From the NCBI RefSeq assembly GCF_014705655.1, contig NZ_JACXIY010000012.1:124001-188000 (forward strand): 64,000 bases of DNA, given 5' to 3'. Every line of letters begins with the position of its first letter. The stretch's first letter is position 1. Source of the stretch: Paenibacillus arenilitoris (GTDB lineage Bacteria > Bacillota > Bacilli > Paenibacillales > Paenibacillaceae). This document shows positions 17,902 through 26,924 of the stretch, piece by piece. A model generated the notes under the pieces. The model ran no database searches. It saw only the letters and a list, made by a program, of their open reading frames with translations, and was not told the DNA's origin. The position numbers were made by a program, and so were the translations under genes.

Positions 17902-17931
17902 ATGACCACCTCGCGATATCTCGTCATAACG

Positions 17932-18315
17932 TTATTTCTGCACAATCTGAATAAAGTTGCCGCATGTATCGTCGAAGACAGCTATGGTGAGTTCGCCCAT
18001 TTTTGTCGGCTCTATCGTAAACTTCACGCCGTTTTCCGATAATCGTTCGTACTCTTGATGAATATCCGCAACGCCGAACATGGTGGCCGGGATGCCGTCG
18101 GCAAATATTTTCTTTTGATACTCTCTGGCGGCAGGATGATCGTTCGGTTCGAGCAACAGCTCGGTACCGTCCTGCTCATCGGGAGATACAAGCGCGATCC
18201 ACCTGAATTTTCCGACGGGTACGTCATGCTTTTTTACAAAGCCCAGCGTTTCCGTATAGAACGGCAATGCCTTGTCTTGATCTTGAACGAATAGGCTGGT
18301 AACCATGATTTTCAT
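17932..18315 (-). CDS. VOC-superfamily (glyoxalase-like) protein
   Basis: A 127-residue single-unit VOC protein starting MKIMVTSLFVQDQDKALPFY, followed by TETLGF, the typical first beta-alpha-beta unit. A second repeat (ATMFGVADIHQEYERL) and the end FDDTCGNFIQIVQ complete the fold. Such proteins are metal-dependent lyases, dioxygenases or resistance-type binding proteins; the function is unknown. AGGAGG lies just upstream of the ATG. It follows the ArsR-like gene by 40 bases and is likely repressed by it. Confidence 0.85.
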   Translation of the reverse strand: MKIMVTSLFVQDQDKALPFYTETLGFVKKHDVPVGKFRWIALVSPDEQDGTELLLEPNDHPAAREYQKKIFADGIPATMFGVADIHQEYERLSENGVKFTIEPTKMGELTIAVFDDTCGNFIQIVQK

Positions 18316-18355
18316 TATGTTTTTGCCTCCTTTAATAGTTGCAATTGTAATAAAA

Positions 18356-18634
18356 TTACTCTGTCCATCCTTTCAACAAATTTTTAAGCGGTTCGTTGTT
18401 GAAAATAATGACTCGATATTTTCCCCTTTTTTCCGATTTTACGAGCCCTGCGGCCTCCAATGCGGAGAGATGTTTGGCTATCGCCTGTCTCGAAATGGAA
18501 AGGTCGTACTTTATGATGAGACGTGCCGTAAGCTCATACAACGTCAGCTCGCTGCGTTCGGATAATTCGTCTAACATCAGCCGCCGAGTCGAGTCGCCAA
18601 GCGCATGGAATATAGCGTCTTTGTCCCCATTCAT
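18356..18634 (-). CDS. ArsR/SdpR-like winged-helix repressor
   Basis: A 92-residue ArsR-family regulator. The N-terminus (DAIFHALGDSTRRLMLDEL) and recognition helix (SISRQAIAKHLSALEAAGL) match autorepressor-type ArsR/SdpR proteins; no metal-binding cysteine motif is seen. A longer frame to 18679 overlaps the promoter itself, so ATG 18634 is chosen: the -10 element ends only seven bases upstream, implying a leaderless mRNA. Two matching inverted repeats in the promoter suggest autoregulation together with the downstream VOC and PhzF genes. Confidence 0.85.
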   Translation of the reverse strand: MNGDKDAIFHALGDSTRRLMLDELSERSELTLYELTARLIIKYDLSISRQAIAKHLSALEAAGLVKSEKRGKYRVIIFNNEPLKNLLKGWTE

Positions 18635-18641
18635 ATACGGA

Positions 18642-18691
18642 GTATAAGCAACTCTTAAGTTGCTTGTCAAGTCGAGCAACTCTAAGGTTAC
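18642..18691 (-). promoter_or_regulatory. Autoregulated leaderless promoter with two operators
   Basis: On the minus strand TTGACA (18670-18665) and TTATAC (18647-18642) are spaced by exactly 17 bases. The spacer holds the inverted repeat GCAACTTAAGAGTTGC (18648-18663). A second, near-identical copy, GTAACCTTAGAGTTGC (18676-18691), sits 28 bases upstream. The ATG begins seven bases after the -10 element and no ribosome binding site is visible. Confidence 0.75.
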
Positions 18692-18930
18692 TTGTATGAT
18701 GGAAGCAGCTAGATAGGGTTTCTTGCGACGAAATCGCGCTTGTTACGGCGAATATGCGCAAAAACGCGCTTAAACGCGCGTCTCCTCCAATCTCCCTGCC
18801 GTTAACCGGCGAATCACCGATAAAGCCCGGCGGCCCAATGCTCGCCGGGTTATTTGCGCTGCCTCCATCCCCCTTCACATAAACTCAATATGACGATGAC
18901 ATTCGGATGACACTGCCTCTTTATAGTGAA

Positions 18931-18969
18931 AACGAACAAATACGAGCAACCAAGCAACAGAAACGAGCG
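18931..18969. promoter_or_regulatory. Phased half-sites upstream of the araLM-ugp operon
   Basis: AACGAACA (18931), TACGAGCA (18941) and AACGAGCG (18962) begin 10 and 31 bases apart, about one and three helical turns. A related inverted half-site TGTTCGAT occurs at 21078-21085 just before the DeoR gene. GlpR-type DeoR repressors bind sites built on TTCG/CGAA, so these are candidate operators for the DeoR protein of this operon. Confidence 0.45.
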
Positions 18970-19037
18970 TGAATGAACAAAGGCGAGCCGCACGGGGACG
19001 CCGGTTTTTTGCTCAAGTCGGAAAGGCTGTGACAGGC

Positions 19038-19853
19038 ATGACAGTAAAGGGCATAGAAGGATTCATTATTGATTTGGACGGAACGGTATACAAGGGGAAG
19101 CAGCCGATTCCGGGTGCGGTCGAAGCGATCGCCGAGCTGAAGCGGCGCGGGATGAAGACCGTTTTTTTGAGCAACCGGGGAAATATTTCGCGCAAAATGT
19201 GCAAGGCCAAGCTGAGCGCCATGGGACTGGACGTGCCGGAGGAGGAGATTTTGCTCAGCTCGACCGTTACCGCGAATTTTTTGAGCGCTTATTATAGTAG
19301 CTCGCCGGTCTGGACGCTCGGCGATGCAGGGCTGAGGGAGGAGCTGGCTGCGGCGGGCCTCGCAATGGCGGACAAGCCGGAGTCCGCGGAGTGGCTCGTC
19401 ATTACGCTGCACGAGACGCTCACCTACAAGGAGCTGAACGACGCGTTCCGCGCCGTGAGAAGCGGCGCCCGGATCATCGCCACGAACGCGGACAAGACGT
19501 TCCCCGGCGACGAGGGCGACTCGATCGACGTGGCGGGCATGATCGGCGCGATCGTGTCTTCGACGGGCAAGGAGGTCGAGCTGGTCATCGGCAAGCCGTC
19601 TTCCATCATGGCCGAGGCCGCGCTGCGCGCTATAGGGCTGCCGCCCGCAAGCTGTCTCGTCGTCGGCGACAGTCTGGCGTCGGATATCCAGCTCGGCAAG
19701 AAGGCGGGCATGCGGACGGCGCTCGTGTTGACGGGCTCCGCGAAGCGGGAGGATGCGGAGGCGAGCGAGTGGCAGCCGGACTGGATTTGGGACTCGCTGG
19801 CCGATGCCGCGCGGGCGGCCGCGTTCTCGGCGGAAACGGAGGCGGCGAAATGA
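19038..19853 (+). CDS. araL: AraL-like HAD-IIA phosphatase
   Basis: A 271-residue HAD-IIA (NagD-like) phosphatase. The nucleophile motif is DLDGTVYKG (Asp12 and Asp14); FLSNRGNISRKMCKAKL, WLVITLHETLTYKELN and GARIIATNADKTFPGDEG, then IDVAGMIGAI, match Bacillus subtilis AraL closely. The late motif VVGDSLASDIQLGKKAG carries the metal-binding aspartates. AraL is a promiscuous sugar-phosphate phosphatase. The start ATG at 19038 is chosen from homology; the ribosome binding site is weak (GGAAAGG). Its stop overlaps the next start (ATGA), indicating coupling with araM. Here it sits in a glycerophosphodiester operon rather than an arabinan operon. Confidence 0.88.
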   Translation: MTVKGIEGFIIDLDGTVYKGKQPIPGAVEAIAELKRRGMKTVFLSNRGNISRKMCKAKLSAMGLDVPEEEILLSSTVTANFLSAYYSSSPVWTLGDAGLREELAAAGLAMADKPESAEWLVITLHETLTYKELNDAFRAVRSGARIIATNADKTFPGDEGDSIDVAGMIGAIVSSTGKEVELVIGKPSSIMAEAALRAIGLPPASCLVVGDSLASDIQLGKKAGMRTALVLTGSAKREDAEASEWQPDWIWDSLADAARAAAFSAETEAAK

Positions 19854-21040
19854 CGACGGTGATTGAGCGCATCAAGCAAGCCGCCGGAGAGCTGGACGAG
19901 CAGGCGCTTGCGCGCATGGCGGTGAATCGCATCGAAATTCGGGCCGGCGCGCTGGGAGAAATCCCGGGCTACCTCGAGACGAAGGGATTTCGCGGCGTCG
20001 TGCTTGCGGCGGATGCCCATACGTACGAAGCGGCCGGCAAGACGCTGCAAGCCTCTCTCGAGCGGAGCGGCATCGCCGCCGCGCTATCGAAGATCAAGCC
20101 GAATGCCGCGGGCGACGTGATCGCCGACGAAGCGTCGATCATCCAGCTTATTCTGGAAATTCAGCGAAGCTCCGCGCAAGCCGTGCTCGCGGTCGGCGGA
20201 GGAACGATCCATGACCTTGCGCGGTATGCCGCGTATACGAAGGGCATTCCGTTCCTCTCGGTTCCGACTTCGGCCTCGGTCGACGGCTTTAATTCGAAGG
20301 GCGCGCCGATTATCGTCCGCGGGGAGAAGAAGACGATTCTCGCGATCGGGCCGGACGCGATCTTCGCGGACCTCGACGTGCTGGTCAAAGCGCCCCCCGC
20401 GCTGGCGGCCGCCGGATTCGGCGACATGCTCGGCAAATATACGTCGCTGTTCGACTGGCGATTCGGCGCCTTGACGGCCGGCGAGCCTTACTTGAAGGCC
20501 GCCGAGGACGTGACGAGAGCGGCGCTGCTGCAGTGCGTGAAGCAGGCCGGACTTATTGCGCGAAAGCAGGAGGAAGGCATTCATACGCTGATCCGCTCGC
20601 TCATCGAATCGGGCCTCGCGATGCTGCTGTTCGGCCAGTCCCATCCGGCGTCCGGCGCGGAGCATCATTTGTCGCATTACTGGGAAATGGAATATATCCG
20701 CCTCGGCCGCAGGCAGCTGCTCCACGGCGCGAAGGTCGGCGCGGCGTGCGCCGAGATCAGCAAGCTGTACCACCGGCTCGCGGAGGAAGACTTCGGCCGG
20801 CAGAGCGGCGCGAAGCCGACAGTCGCAGCCCATTGGGACGTGATCAAGCAGGCCATTAGGCAAATTCCTCGGGACGGCGAGCTGCGGGAGCTGCTTCGGA
20901 CGGTCAGCGGCCCCGTATCGACCGAGGAGCTCAGCGTCCATCCGGAGCTGCTCGCGCGCAGCTTGCGGGAGGCGCATCTCATCAGGCCGGAGAGGTACAC
21001 GCTGTTACATGCGCGGAACGTGGCGGTCGCGGACGCGTGA
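19850..21040 (+). CDS. araM: AraM/EgsA sn-glycerol-1-phosphate dehydrogenase
   Basis: A 396-residue iron-containing-alcohol-dehydrogenase-fold protein. LAVGGGTIHDLARYAAY is the NAD(P)-binding glycine motif; FLSVPTSASVDGFNSKGAPI is diagnostic of AraM/EgsA; metal-site histidines lie in GAEHHLSHYWEM and LLHGAKVG. The B. subtilis protein interconverts dihydroxyacetone phosphate and sn-glycerol-1-phosphate. The ATG at 19850 overlaps the araL stop and follows GGAGGCGG; the longer frame upstream runs inside araL and is spurious. Presence with a Ugp-type importer and GDPD suggests it works here catabolically. Confidence 0.9.
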   Translation: MTTVIERIKQAAGELDEQALARMAVNRIEIRAGALGEIPGYLETKGFRGVVLAADAHTYEAAGKTLQASLERSGIAAALSKIKPNAAGDVIADEASIIQLILEIQRSSAQAVLAVGGGTIHDLARYAAYTKGIPFLSVPTSASVDGFNSKGAPIIVRGEKKTILAIGPDAIFADLDVLVKAPPALAAAGFGDMLGKYTSLFDWRFGALTAGEPYLKAAEDVTRAALLQCVKQAGLIARKQEEGIHTLIRSLIESGLAMLLFGQSHPASGAEHHLSHYWEMEYIRLGRRQLLHGAKVGAACAEISKLYHRLAEEDFGRQSGAKPTVAAHWDVIKQAIRQIPRDGELRELLRTVSGPVSTEELSVHPELLARSLREAHLIRPERYTLLHARNVAVADA

Positions 21041-21094
21041 GGCGGTTACATTTTCTAAAAAAACGACAAGCAGAATCTGTTCGATTTTGCGTGA

Positions 21095-21871
21095 ATGGAG
21101 AAGATGCCTTTGCTACCAGCCGAACGAAAACGCCGGATTCTGGATTACGTCAGGCGGCATAATACGGCGTCGATCAGCACGCTGGCCAAGGAATTTCGCG
21201 TGCATGAAGCGACGATCCGCCGGGATCTGTCCGAGATCGAGCAGGAAGGCAGCCTGAAGCGGACGCACGGAGGCGTCGTCATCGAAGCATGGACCAACGA
21301 CGAGCCTTCCTTTAACGAGCGGTCGAACCAGAACCTGGACCAGAAGATGCGAATCGGCAGGAAGGCCGCCAGCCTGGTGGAGGACGGGGACCATATCATT
21401 ATCGACTCCGGGACGACGACGCTTCATATCGCGAGAAATCTCGTCCACCGCTCCAACATTACGGTCGTGACGAACGATATCAACGTGGCGGCGGAGCTGC
21501 GCGACGCGCCGAAGGTGAAGGTCATCCTGACGGGCGGGGAGCTGTATCCGTCGAGCTACATGCTGAACGGCATGCTGACGGATCACGCGCTGAAGTCGCT
21601 CCACGTCATCAAGGCGTTCATCGGTACGCCGGCGCTGCATCCCCAGCACGGGCTGATGCATCCGGAAGCGCAGCTCGTGCCGGCCAAGCAGGGAATGATC
21701 CGGGCGGCGCGGGAAATCATCGTCGTCACGGACGACCGGAAGATCGGCAAGCTGTCGCTGCATACGGTGGCGCCGAACAGCGAGATCCATACGCTCATTA
21801 CGGGCGAGGAAGCGGCCGAGGAGGATTTGAAGCCTTTCCGGGACGGCGGCATAACGGTATATACGGTATAA
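21095..21871 (+). CDS. DeoR-family repressor of the araLM-ugp operon
   Basis: A 258-residue DeoR/GlpR-type regulator. The N-terminal HTH (ERKRRILDYVRRHNTASIST, then VHEATIRRDLSEIEQEG) covers residues 8-57, and THGG follows. The sugar-phosphate-binding domain has DSGTTTLHIARNL and the usual TGG segment. The effector would be a phosphorylated intermediate such as glycerol-1-phosphate or dihydroxyacetone phosphate (inference). The ATG at 21095 is poorly served by a ribosome binding site; ATG 21104 three codons on is an alternative. It lies between araM and the transporter genes, 26 bases before the ATPase gene. Confidence 0.88.
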   Translation: MEKMPLLPAERKRRILDYVRRHNTASISTLAKEFRVHEATIRRDLSEIEQEGSLKRTHGGVVIEAWTNDEPSFNERSNQNLDQKMRIGRKAASLVEDGDHIIIDSGTTTLHIARNLVHRSNITVVTNDINVAAELRDAPKVKVILTGGELYPSSYMLNGMLTDHALKSLHVIKAFIGTPALHPQHGLMHPEAQLVPAKQGMIRAAREIIVVTDDRKIGKLSLHTVAPNSEIHTLITGEEAAEEDLKPFRDGGITVYTV

Positions 21872-21897
21872 CGAATTGCGAAGAAGGGGAGGAGCCA

Positions 21898-22950
21898 ATG
21901 GCATCCATTGCATTCAAGCGCGTGTCGAAGGCTTTCGATAAGCACGAGGTCATTAAGGATTTGGACTTAACAATCGAGGACGGCAAGTTTACCGTTCTGG
22001 TCGGCCCGTCCGGCTGCGGCAAAACGACACTGCTCCGCATGATCGCGGGGCTGGATCCCCAGACGTCGGGCTCGGTGCTCATCGGCGGCAAGGACGTGTC
22101 GCGGATCGCGCCGGGCAAGCGGGGCGTGGCCATGGTATTTCAAAACTACGCCATCTATCCGACGATGTCGGTCAGGGAGAACATCGAGTTCGGCCTCGTC
22201 AACAACAAGGTGCGCAAAGCCGAGCGGGAAGAGCTCGTGGAGGGCATCAGCAAGGCGGTCGGCCTCTACGAATATTTGGAGCGCAAGCCGTCGACGCTGT
22301 CCGGCGGGCAGCGGCAGCGCGTCGCGCTGGCCCGGGCGATGGTGAAGAAGCCGTCCGTCTTCCTGATGGACGAGCCGCTATCCAATCTGGACGCCAAGCT
22401 GCGGGTGCAAATGCGCATCGAGCTGATCGAGCTGCACAAGAAGCTCGGCGCCACGTTCGTCTACGTCACGCACGACCAGGTGGAGGCGATGTCGATGGCC
22501 GATACGATCGTGCTCATGAACAAGGGCGTCATCCAGCAGGAGGCTCCTCCGGATGAGATGTACCGCCGGCCGAGCAACCGGTTCACGGCGCAATTCATCG
22601 GCACGCCGCCGATGAACGTCGGCGAGCTCGGCGAGAGCGGGAGCCTGTTCGGCTTCCGCCCGGAGAGCGCCGTATTGTCCGAAGCGCAAGGAGACGAGCC
22701 CTTCTCCGTCCGCGGCGTGATCGCCACGCGCGAGATGCTCGGCTCCGAGACGATCTACCAGGTAAGGAGCGGCAGCGGCAATTACATGGTCAAGTGCAGC
22801 GAGGACCTGTTCGCCGCGGGCCAAGAGGTGTACGTCGGCGTGCCTGCGGCGAAGCTGCACTTCTTCGGGGAGGACGAGAGGAGAATCGACGAGAAGGAGA
22901 GCTCCTACGGGAAGTGCATGGAGGCGCTGCGGGGAAGAAGCCATGGATAA
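21898..22950 (+). CDS. ABC transporter ATP-binding protein, UgpC/MsmX-like
   Basis: A 350-residue ABC ATPase of the CUT1 class. Walker [15 protein letters not shown] (residues 38-51), Q-loop [10 protein letters not shown], signature [15 protein letters not shown], Walker [13 protein letters not shown] and the H-loop [12 protein letters not shown] are intact. The C-terminal regulatory beta domain is shorter than in MalK. GGGGAGGAG precedes the ATG. Its stop overlaps the first permease start by eight bases. It energises import through the two downstream permeases; its place in the operon supports the Ugp assignment. Confidence 0.9.
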   Translation: MASIAFKRVSKAFDKHEVIKDLDLTIEDGKFTVLVGPSGCGKTTLLRMIAGLDPQTSGSVLIGGKDVSRIAPGKRGVAMVFQNYAIYPTMSVRENIEFGLVNNKVRKAEREELVEGISKAVGLYEYLERKPSTLSGGQRQRVALARAMVKKPSVFLMDEPLSNLDAKLRVQMRIELIELHKKLGATFVYVTHDQVEAMSMADTIVLMNKGVIQQEAPPDEMYRRPSNRFTAQFIGTPPMNVGELGESGSLFGFRPESAVLSEAQGDEPFSVRGVIATREMLGSETIYQVRSGSGNYMVKCSEDLFAAGQEVYVGVPAAKLHFFGEDERRIDEKESSYGKCMEALRGRSHG

Positions 22951-23821
22951 GCAAAGACTGGGCGAGACGCTGCGGCCCTATCTGATGATCGCGCCAGCAA
23001 TGGCCGGCATCTTTCTGTTCGTCCTTTATCCGGTCGTATTTCTGGGCTATTTGAGCTTATACGATTACAACCTGATGAACAAGGCGAAGAGCAAATTCAT
23101 CGGCTTCGACAATTTCGCGGAAATTTTCTCGCGCGAAGATTTCTACAAGTCGCTGTCGAACACGGTCTTCTATACGGCCGGCGTCGTCATCCTGACGCTG
23201 CTGCTCTCGCTGCTTCTCGCCGTATGGCTGGGCAAAAAAAGCAAGTTCAACGTGTTCGTGCAAGCCGGCATTTTCACGCCTCATGTCGTGTCGATCGTCT
23301 CGATCGCGCTCGTATGGCTGTGGATGATGGAGCCAAACCTGGGCTTCCTCAACTACGTGCTGAAGGCGTTCGGCCTGCCGACGTCCGAATGGCTGCAAAG
23401 CTCGAAGTCGGCACTCATGTCGGTCATTCTCGTATCGGTCTGGCAAGGGATCGGCTATTACGTGCTCATCCTCGTGGCGGCGCTGCAGAGCATATCGCCG
23501 AGCATCTACGAGGCGGCGGCGCTGGACAACGCGAGCAAGCTGCGGACGTTCTGGAAAATTACGCTGCCGATGATCTCGCCCCAGCTTTTCTTCATCCTCG
23601 TCATCATGACGATCGGCTCGTTCAAGGTGTTCGATACGGTGAAGGTCATGACGGGAGGCGGTCCGAACAACGCGACCAACACGCTGGTTTACTACATTTA
23701 CGAGAACAGGACGACGAATATCGGCTATGCGTCGGCGACGGGTGTCGTGCTGATGGCGATCATCGCGCTGCTCACCTTCGTCTACTTCCGGCTGCTGTCG
23801 AGAAAGGTTCACTATCAATAA
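22943..23821 (+). CDS. ABC transporter permease, UgpA-like
   Basis: A 292-residue inner membrane permease with six predicted helices. The first helix is at about residues 10-32 (YLMIAPAMAGIFLFVLYPVV) and the EAA loop reads YEAAALDNASKLRTFWKITL (around residues 192-211), the contact site for the ATPase. It belongs to the CUT1 MalF/UgpA group. It overlaps the ATPase gene and is ten bases before the second permease, consistent with one operon. Confidence 0.88.
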   Translation: MDKQRLGETLRPYLMIAPAMAGIFLFVLYPVVFLGYLSLYDYNLMNKAKSKFIGFDNFAEIFSREDFYKSLSNTVFYTAGVVILTLLLSLLLAVWLGKKSKFNVFVQAGIFTPHVVSIVSIALVWLWMMEPNLGFLNYVLKAFGLPTSEWLQSSKSALMSVILVSVWQGIGYYVLILVAALQSISPSIYEAAALDNASKLRTFWKITLPMISPQLFFILVIMTIGSFKVFDTVKVMTGGGPNNATNTLVYYIYENRTTNIGYASATGVVLMAIIALLTFVYFRLLSRKVHYQ

Positions 23822-23831
23822 GGAGGCCAAT

Positions 23832-24662
23832 ATGACCAAAGCATGGCGTTATACGGGGTTGACATTGGGCTATCTATTGAAGACGGCCATTCTCATCGTA
23901 TTCGTATTTCCTTTCCTGTGGATGCTCTCGACCTCGCTTCAGACGTACCGCGAGACGCTGTCCTATCCGCCGACGCTCGTGCCGGCGATGCCGCAGTGGA
24001 TCAACTTCGCCGAAGCGATGAGCGCGGGACCGTTCCTGACTTACTTTAAAAACTCGGCGATCGTGACGCTCTCGATCATCGCGATCCAGCTGCTTGTCAT
24101 GATTCCCGCGGCGTACGCCTTCGCCAAATACAAGTTTCCGGGGAAAAACATCCTGTTCTCCCTCGTGCTGCTGGCGTTCATGATTCCGGGCCAGGTGACG
24201 TTCATTCCCGTCTACCTGATGATGGCCGATTGGGGCATCGCGAAGACGCTGCTGCCGCAAATTATTCCGTTCATGTCGAACGCCTTCGGCATCTTCCTCC
24301 TTCGCCAATATTTTATGCAAATACCGGAGGAGATCGTGGAGGCGGCCCGGCTCGACAACGCCGGCGAGTTCAAAATCATGCGGAAGATCATGGTGCCGAT
24401 GTCGATGCCGGCGCTCGCGACGATTGCGCTGTTCAGCTTCGTAAGCCACTGGAACGACTACTTCTGGCCGCTCATCATGACGGATGCCGAGGCGATCCGG
24501 CCGCTGACGCTCGGCATCGCGATGCTGCGGGAGACGGAGGGGATCAGCAATTGGCACATTATTATGGCGGGCAACGTGGTGCTGGTCATTCCGATATTGC
24601 TCGTGTACCTGTTCTGCTCCAAGCAGATCGTGAAGGCGTTCGTCTATTCGGGCATTAAATGA
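23832..24662 (+). CDS. ABC transporter permease, UgpE-like
   Basis: A 276-residue MalG/UgpE-type permease with about six helices. The EAA loop is VEAARLDNAGEFKIMRKIMV and the family motif VSHWNDYFWPLIM follows. AAGGAGG lies upstream of the ATG. It pairs with the preceding permease. A long open frame on the opposite strand (23874-26843) is only a codon-bias artefact. Confidence 0.88.
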   Translation: MTKAWRYTGLTLGYLLKTAILIVFVFPFLWMLSTSLQTYRETLSYPPTLVPAMPQWINFAEAMSAGPFLTYFKNSAIVTLSIIAIQLLVMIPAAYAFAKYKFPGKNILFSLVLLAFMIPGQVTFIPVYLMMADWGIAKTLLPQIIPFMSNAFGIFLLRQYFMQIPEEIVEAARLDNAGEFKIMRKIMVPMSMPALATIALFSFVSHWNDYFWPLIMTDAEAIRPLTLGIAMLRETEGISNWHIIMAGNVVLVIPILLVYLFCSKQIVKAFVYSGIK

Positions 24663-24743
24663 ATGAGTTAACGGCCTGCGCCGTCCACGGGCGGCATAAG
24701 CCGGTTTCAAATAAACCAAACGATTAAACGGAGGGTTATGGAG

Positions 24744-26066
24744 ATGAAGAAGAAGCTTTCGATGTTGGTGACGATGACGGTAATGACCGGGCTGCTCGCG
24801 GCCTGCGGCAGCTCGAACGGAGGTAATGCCGGCGCGGAGAACGCGGGGAATGCGAATGCGCCGTCGAACGCGCCGGCGGCGCCGGCCGAGAAGGTCACGC
24901 TGCAATTTTGGCACTCGATGGGAGGAGACAACGGCAAGCGGATCGACGCGATGATTCAGCGCTTCAACGAGTCGCATGACAATATCGAGGTCGTCGGCAC
25001 GTTCCAGGGCGGCTACGACGAGACGGTCACGAAGCTGCAGCAGGCCGTCGCCTCCGGCTCCGCGCCGGACGTCAGCATGCTCGAGCGCGCCTACGTCGAG
25101 ATGTTCGCGGATTCCGAGGTGCTGGAGGATTTGACCCCGTATTTGGAGAAATCGGGCATTAGCGCGGACGAATTCACGCCGGGCCTGATGGGCCATTCGT
25201 ATTTCAACGACCAGCTGGTTTCGCTGCCGCTGAACCGTTCCACGCCAATCCTGCACGTGAACAAAACGCTGCTCGACGAGAAAGGGCTTGCCGTTCCGAC
25301 GACTTGGGAAGAGCTTGAGGCAGCCGCGAATGCGCTCGTCGTCAAGGAGAACGGCGAATATACGCGCTACGGCTTCTCGATGCCGTACGACACCTGGTAT
25401 CCGATCGCGATGATCAGCCAGGCGGAAGGCACGTTCTTCAACGAAGACAAGACGTCGATCGGCTTCTACGACAACGGGGTCGGCATGAAAGTGTTCAGCC
25501 AGTTGAAAAAGCTGCAAGGTACAGGCGCGCTCTACTACCCGCCGTCCACGGACTCCGGCAATATCGTCAACGGCATGTTCAAGGAAGGCAAGGTCGCGAT
25601 GGTGTACCAATCGACCGGCTCGATCGGCGGCTTGGCGTCGGCGGTGGACTTCGACTATGTAACGGCGTTCCTGCCGAAGGATAAAGTATTCGCGAATCCG
25701 ACGGGCGGCGCGAACGTGTCCATGCTCGCGGCGTCCGAGAACAAGGAAGGGGCATGGGAATTCATCCGCTGGATGGAGACGGACCCGCAGGGCGCGCTGC
25801 CGTTCATCTTGGAGTCCGGCTACCTGCCGTTCACGAAATCGATGGTCGAGTCGCAGGAGATGAAGGACCTGTGGGCGAAGGAGCCGAACCGCAAAGTCGC
25901 GTACGACCAGCTGCAATATGCCGTCGATACGAATAACGACGTGGCGTGGCCGGAAGTCATGCACGAATTTTTCTCCGCGATCGAAGCGATCATGTACGAC
26001 AGCAAGGATATTCAGGCGACGCTGGACACGTTCAAGAAGGAAGCGGATCGTATTTTGGCAGACTAA
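24744..26066 (+). CDS. Glycerol-3-phosphate/glycerophosphodiester-type solute-binding lipoprotein, UgpB-like
   Basis: A 440-residue secreted lipoprotein. The signal peptide ends in the lipobox LLAAC (Cys near residue 20), followed by a Ser/Asn/Ala-rich linker. The mature part begins FWHSMGGDNGKRIDAMIQRF, and LPLNRSTPILHVNKTLLDE and ESGYLPFTKS follow; these are the conserved UgpB positions. The ATG at 24744 is eight bases after GGAGGG; the ATG two codons earlier is too close. It should capture glycerol-phosphate compounds outside the membrane. Close resemblance to UgpB rather than to AraN argues against an arabinan substrate. Confidence 0.85.
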   Translation: MKKKLSMLVTMTVMTGLLAACGSSNGGNAGAENAGNANAPSNAPAAPAEKVTLQFWHSMGGDNGKRIDAMIQRFNESHDNIEVVGTFQGGYDETVTKLQQAVASGSAPDVSMLERAYVEMFADSEVLEDLTPYLEKSGISADEFTPGLMGHSYFNDQLVSLPLNRSTPILHVNKTLLDEKGLAVPTTWEELEAAANALVVKENGEYTRYGFSMPYDTWYPIAMISQAEGTFFNEDKTSIGFYDNGVGMKVFSQLKKLQGTGALYYPPSTDSGNIVNGMFKEGKVAMVYQSTGSIGGLASAVDFDYVTAFLPKDKVFANPTGGANVSMLAASENKEGAWEFIRWMETDPQGALPFILESGYLPFTKSMVESQEMKDLWAKEPNRKVAYDQLQYAVDTNNDVAWPEVMHEFFSAIEAIMYDSKDIQATLDTFKKEADRILAD

Positions 26067-26087
26067 GGCAAGGAGGAGATTGGGGAC

Positions 26088-26855
26088 ATGATTGAACGGC
26101 TGCAGGACAATCCGTCCATTATCGTGGCGGGACATCGGGGCTATAAGTCCGATTATCCGGAGAATACGCTGCTTTCCTTCCGGCAAGCGCTCGAGGCCGG
26201 GGCGGACATGATCGAATTCGATCTGCGCCTGTCGAAGGACGGGGTGTTGATGGTCATCCACGACGAGACGGTGGACCGCACGACGAACGGCTTCGGCAAG
26301 GTCGGCGACCTGACGCTGGAAGAGCTGAAGCGGCTGGACGCGGGAGGCTGGTTCGGCCCCGTATTCGAAGGGCTGAAAATTCCGACCTTCGCCGAGCTGT
26401 GCGCGCTGCTGGAGGCTTACCCGGATGTGCTGCTGAACGTGGAATTGAAGAGAAGCGCCGATGCGAAGGACGCCGTCGACAAAGCCGTTTCTATGCTTGC
26501 GGAGCGCGGCTTCCTGTCCCGCAGCGTGTTCACCTGCTTCGACGCGGCCATCATCGCTCATCTGCACGATGCGCACGGCGTCAAGACGCAAGGCTTCAAG
26601 GAAGAGGTCATGTCGAACTTCGCGAGCGGCGAAGGGGGCACCTATTCGAAAATGTGGGCGATCGGCATCGAGATGTCGCTGCTGACGCCGCAAGTCGTGA
26701 AGCGGTACCGGGACATGGGGCTGCAGGTATGGTCCTACTGCCCCGACGACCGGCAGCAGGTTCTGTATTCGCTCGGCTGCGGGGCGACGCTGATGACCTG
26801 CAACGATATTGCGCCCGCGCTGGAAGTCCGGCGGCAATTGCAATCATCCGAATAA
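26088..26855 (+). CDS. Cytoplasmic glycerophosphodiester phosphodiesterase
   Basis: A 255-residue GDPD-family TIM barrel. The catalytic signatures HRGYKSDYPENTLLSF, EFDLRLSKDGVLMVIHDE and LNVELK are intact, with histidines and acidic metal ligands in place. No signal peptide is present, so it acts in the cytoplasm on imported diesters, as UgpQ does. The products are an alcohol and glycerol phosphate. AAGGAGGAG precedes the ATG, 22 bases after the binding-protein gene. A terminator ends the operon. Confidence 0.9.
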   Translation: MIERLQDNPSIIVAGHRGYKSDYPENTLLSFRQALEAGADMIEFDLRLSKDGVLMVIHDETVDRTTNGFGKVGDLTLEELKRLDAGGWFGPVFEGLKIPTFAELCALLEAYPDVLLNVELKRSADAKDAVDKAVSMLAERGFLSRSVFTCFDAAIIAHLHDAHGVKTQGFKEEVMSNFASGEGGTYSKMWAIGIEMSLLTPQVVKRYRDMGLQVWSYCPDDRQQVLYSLGCGATLMTCNDIAPALEVRRQLQSSE

Positions 26856-26924
26856 GTCGGGCGGGCATCGCAAGCGAGGCTTCGGCATAAGGAGGCTTGC
26901 TCTTGCGGCGACGGGCGGCAATAC

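Noticed and set aside
23874..26843. A 989-codon open frame on the minus strand
   Set aside because: It lies opposite the intact permease, UgpB and GDPD genes. It is rich in Arg, His and Gln, has no recognisable domain or start signal, and is explained by GC-biased codon third positions.
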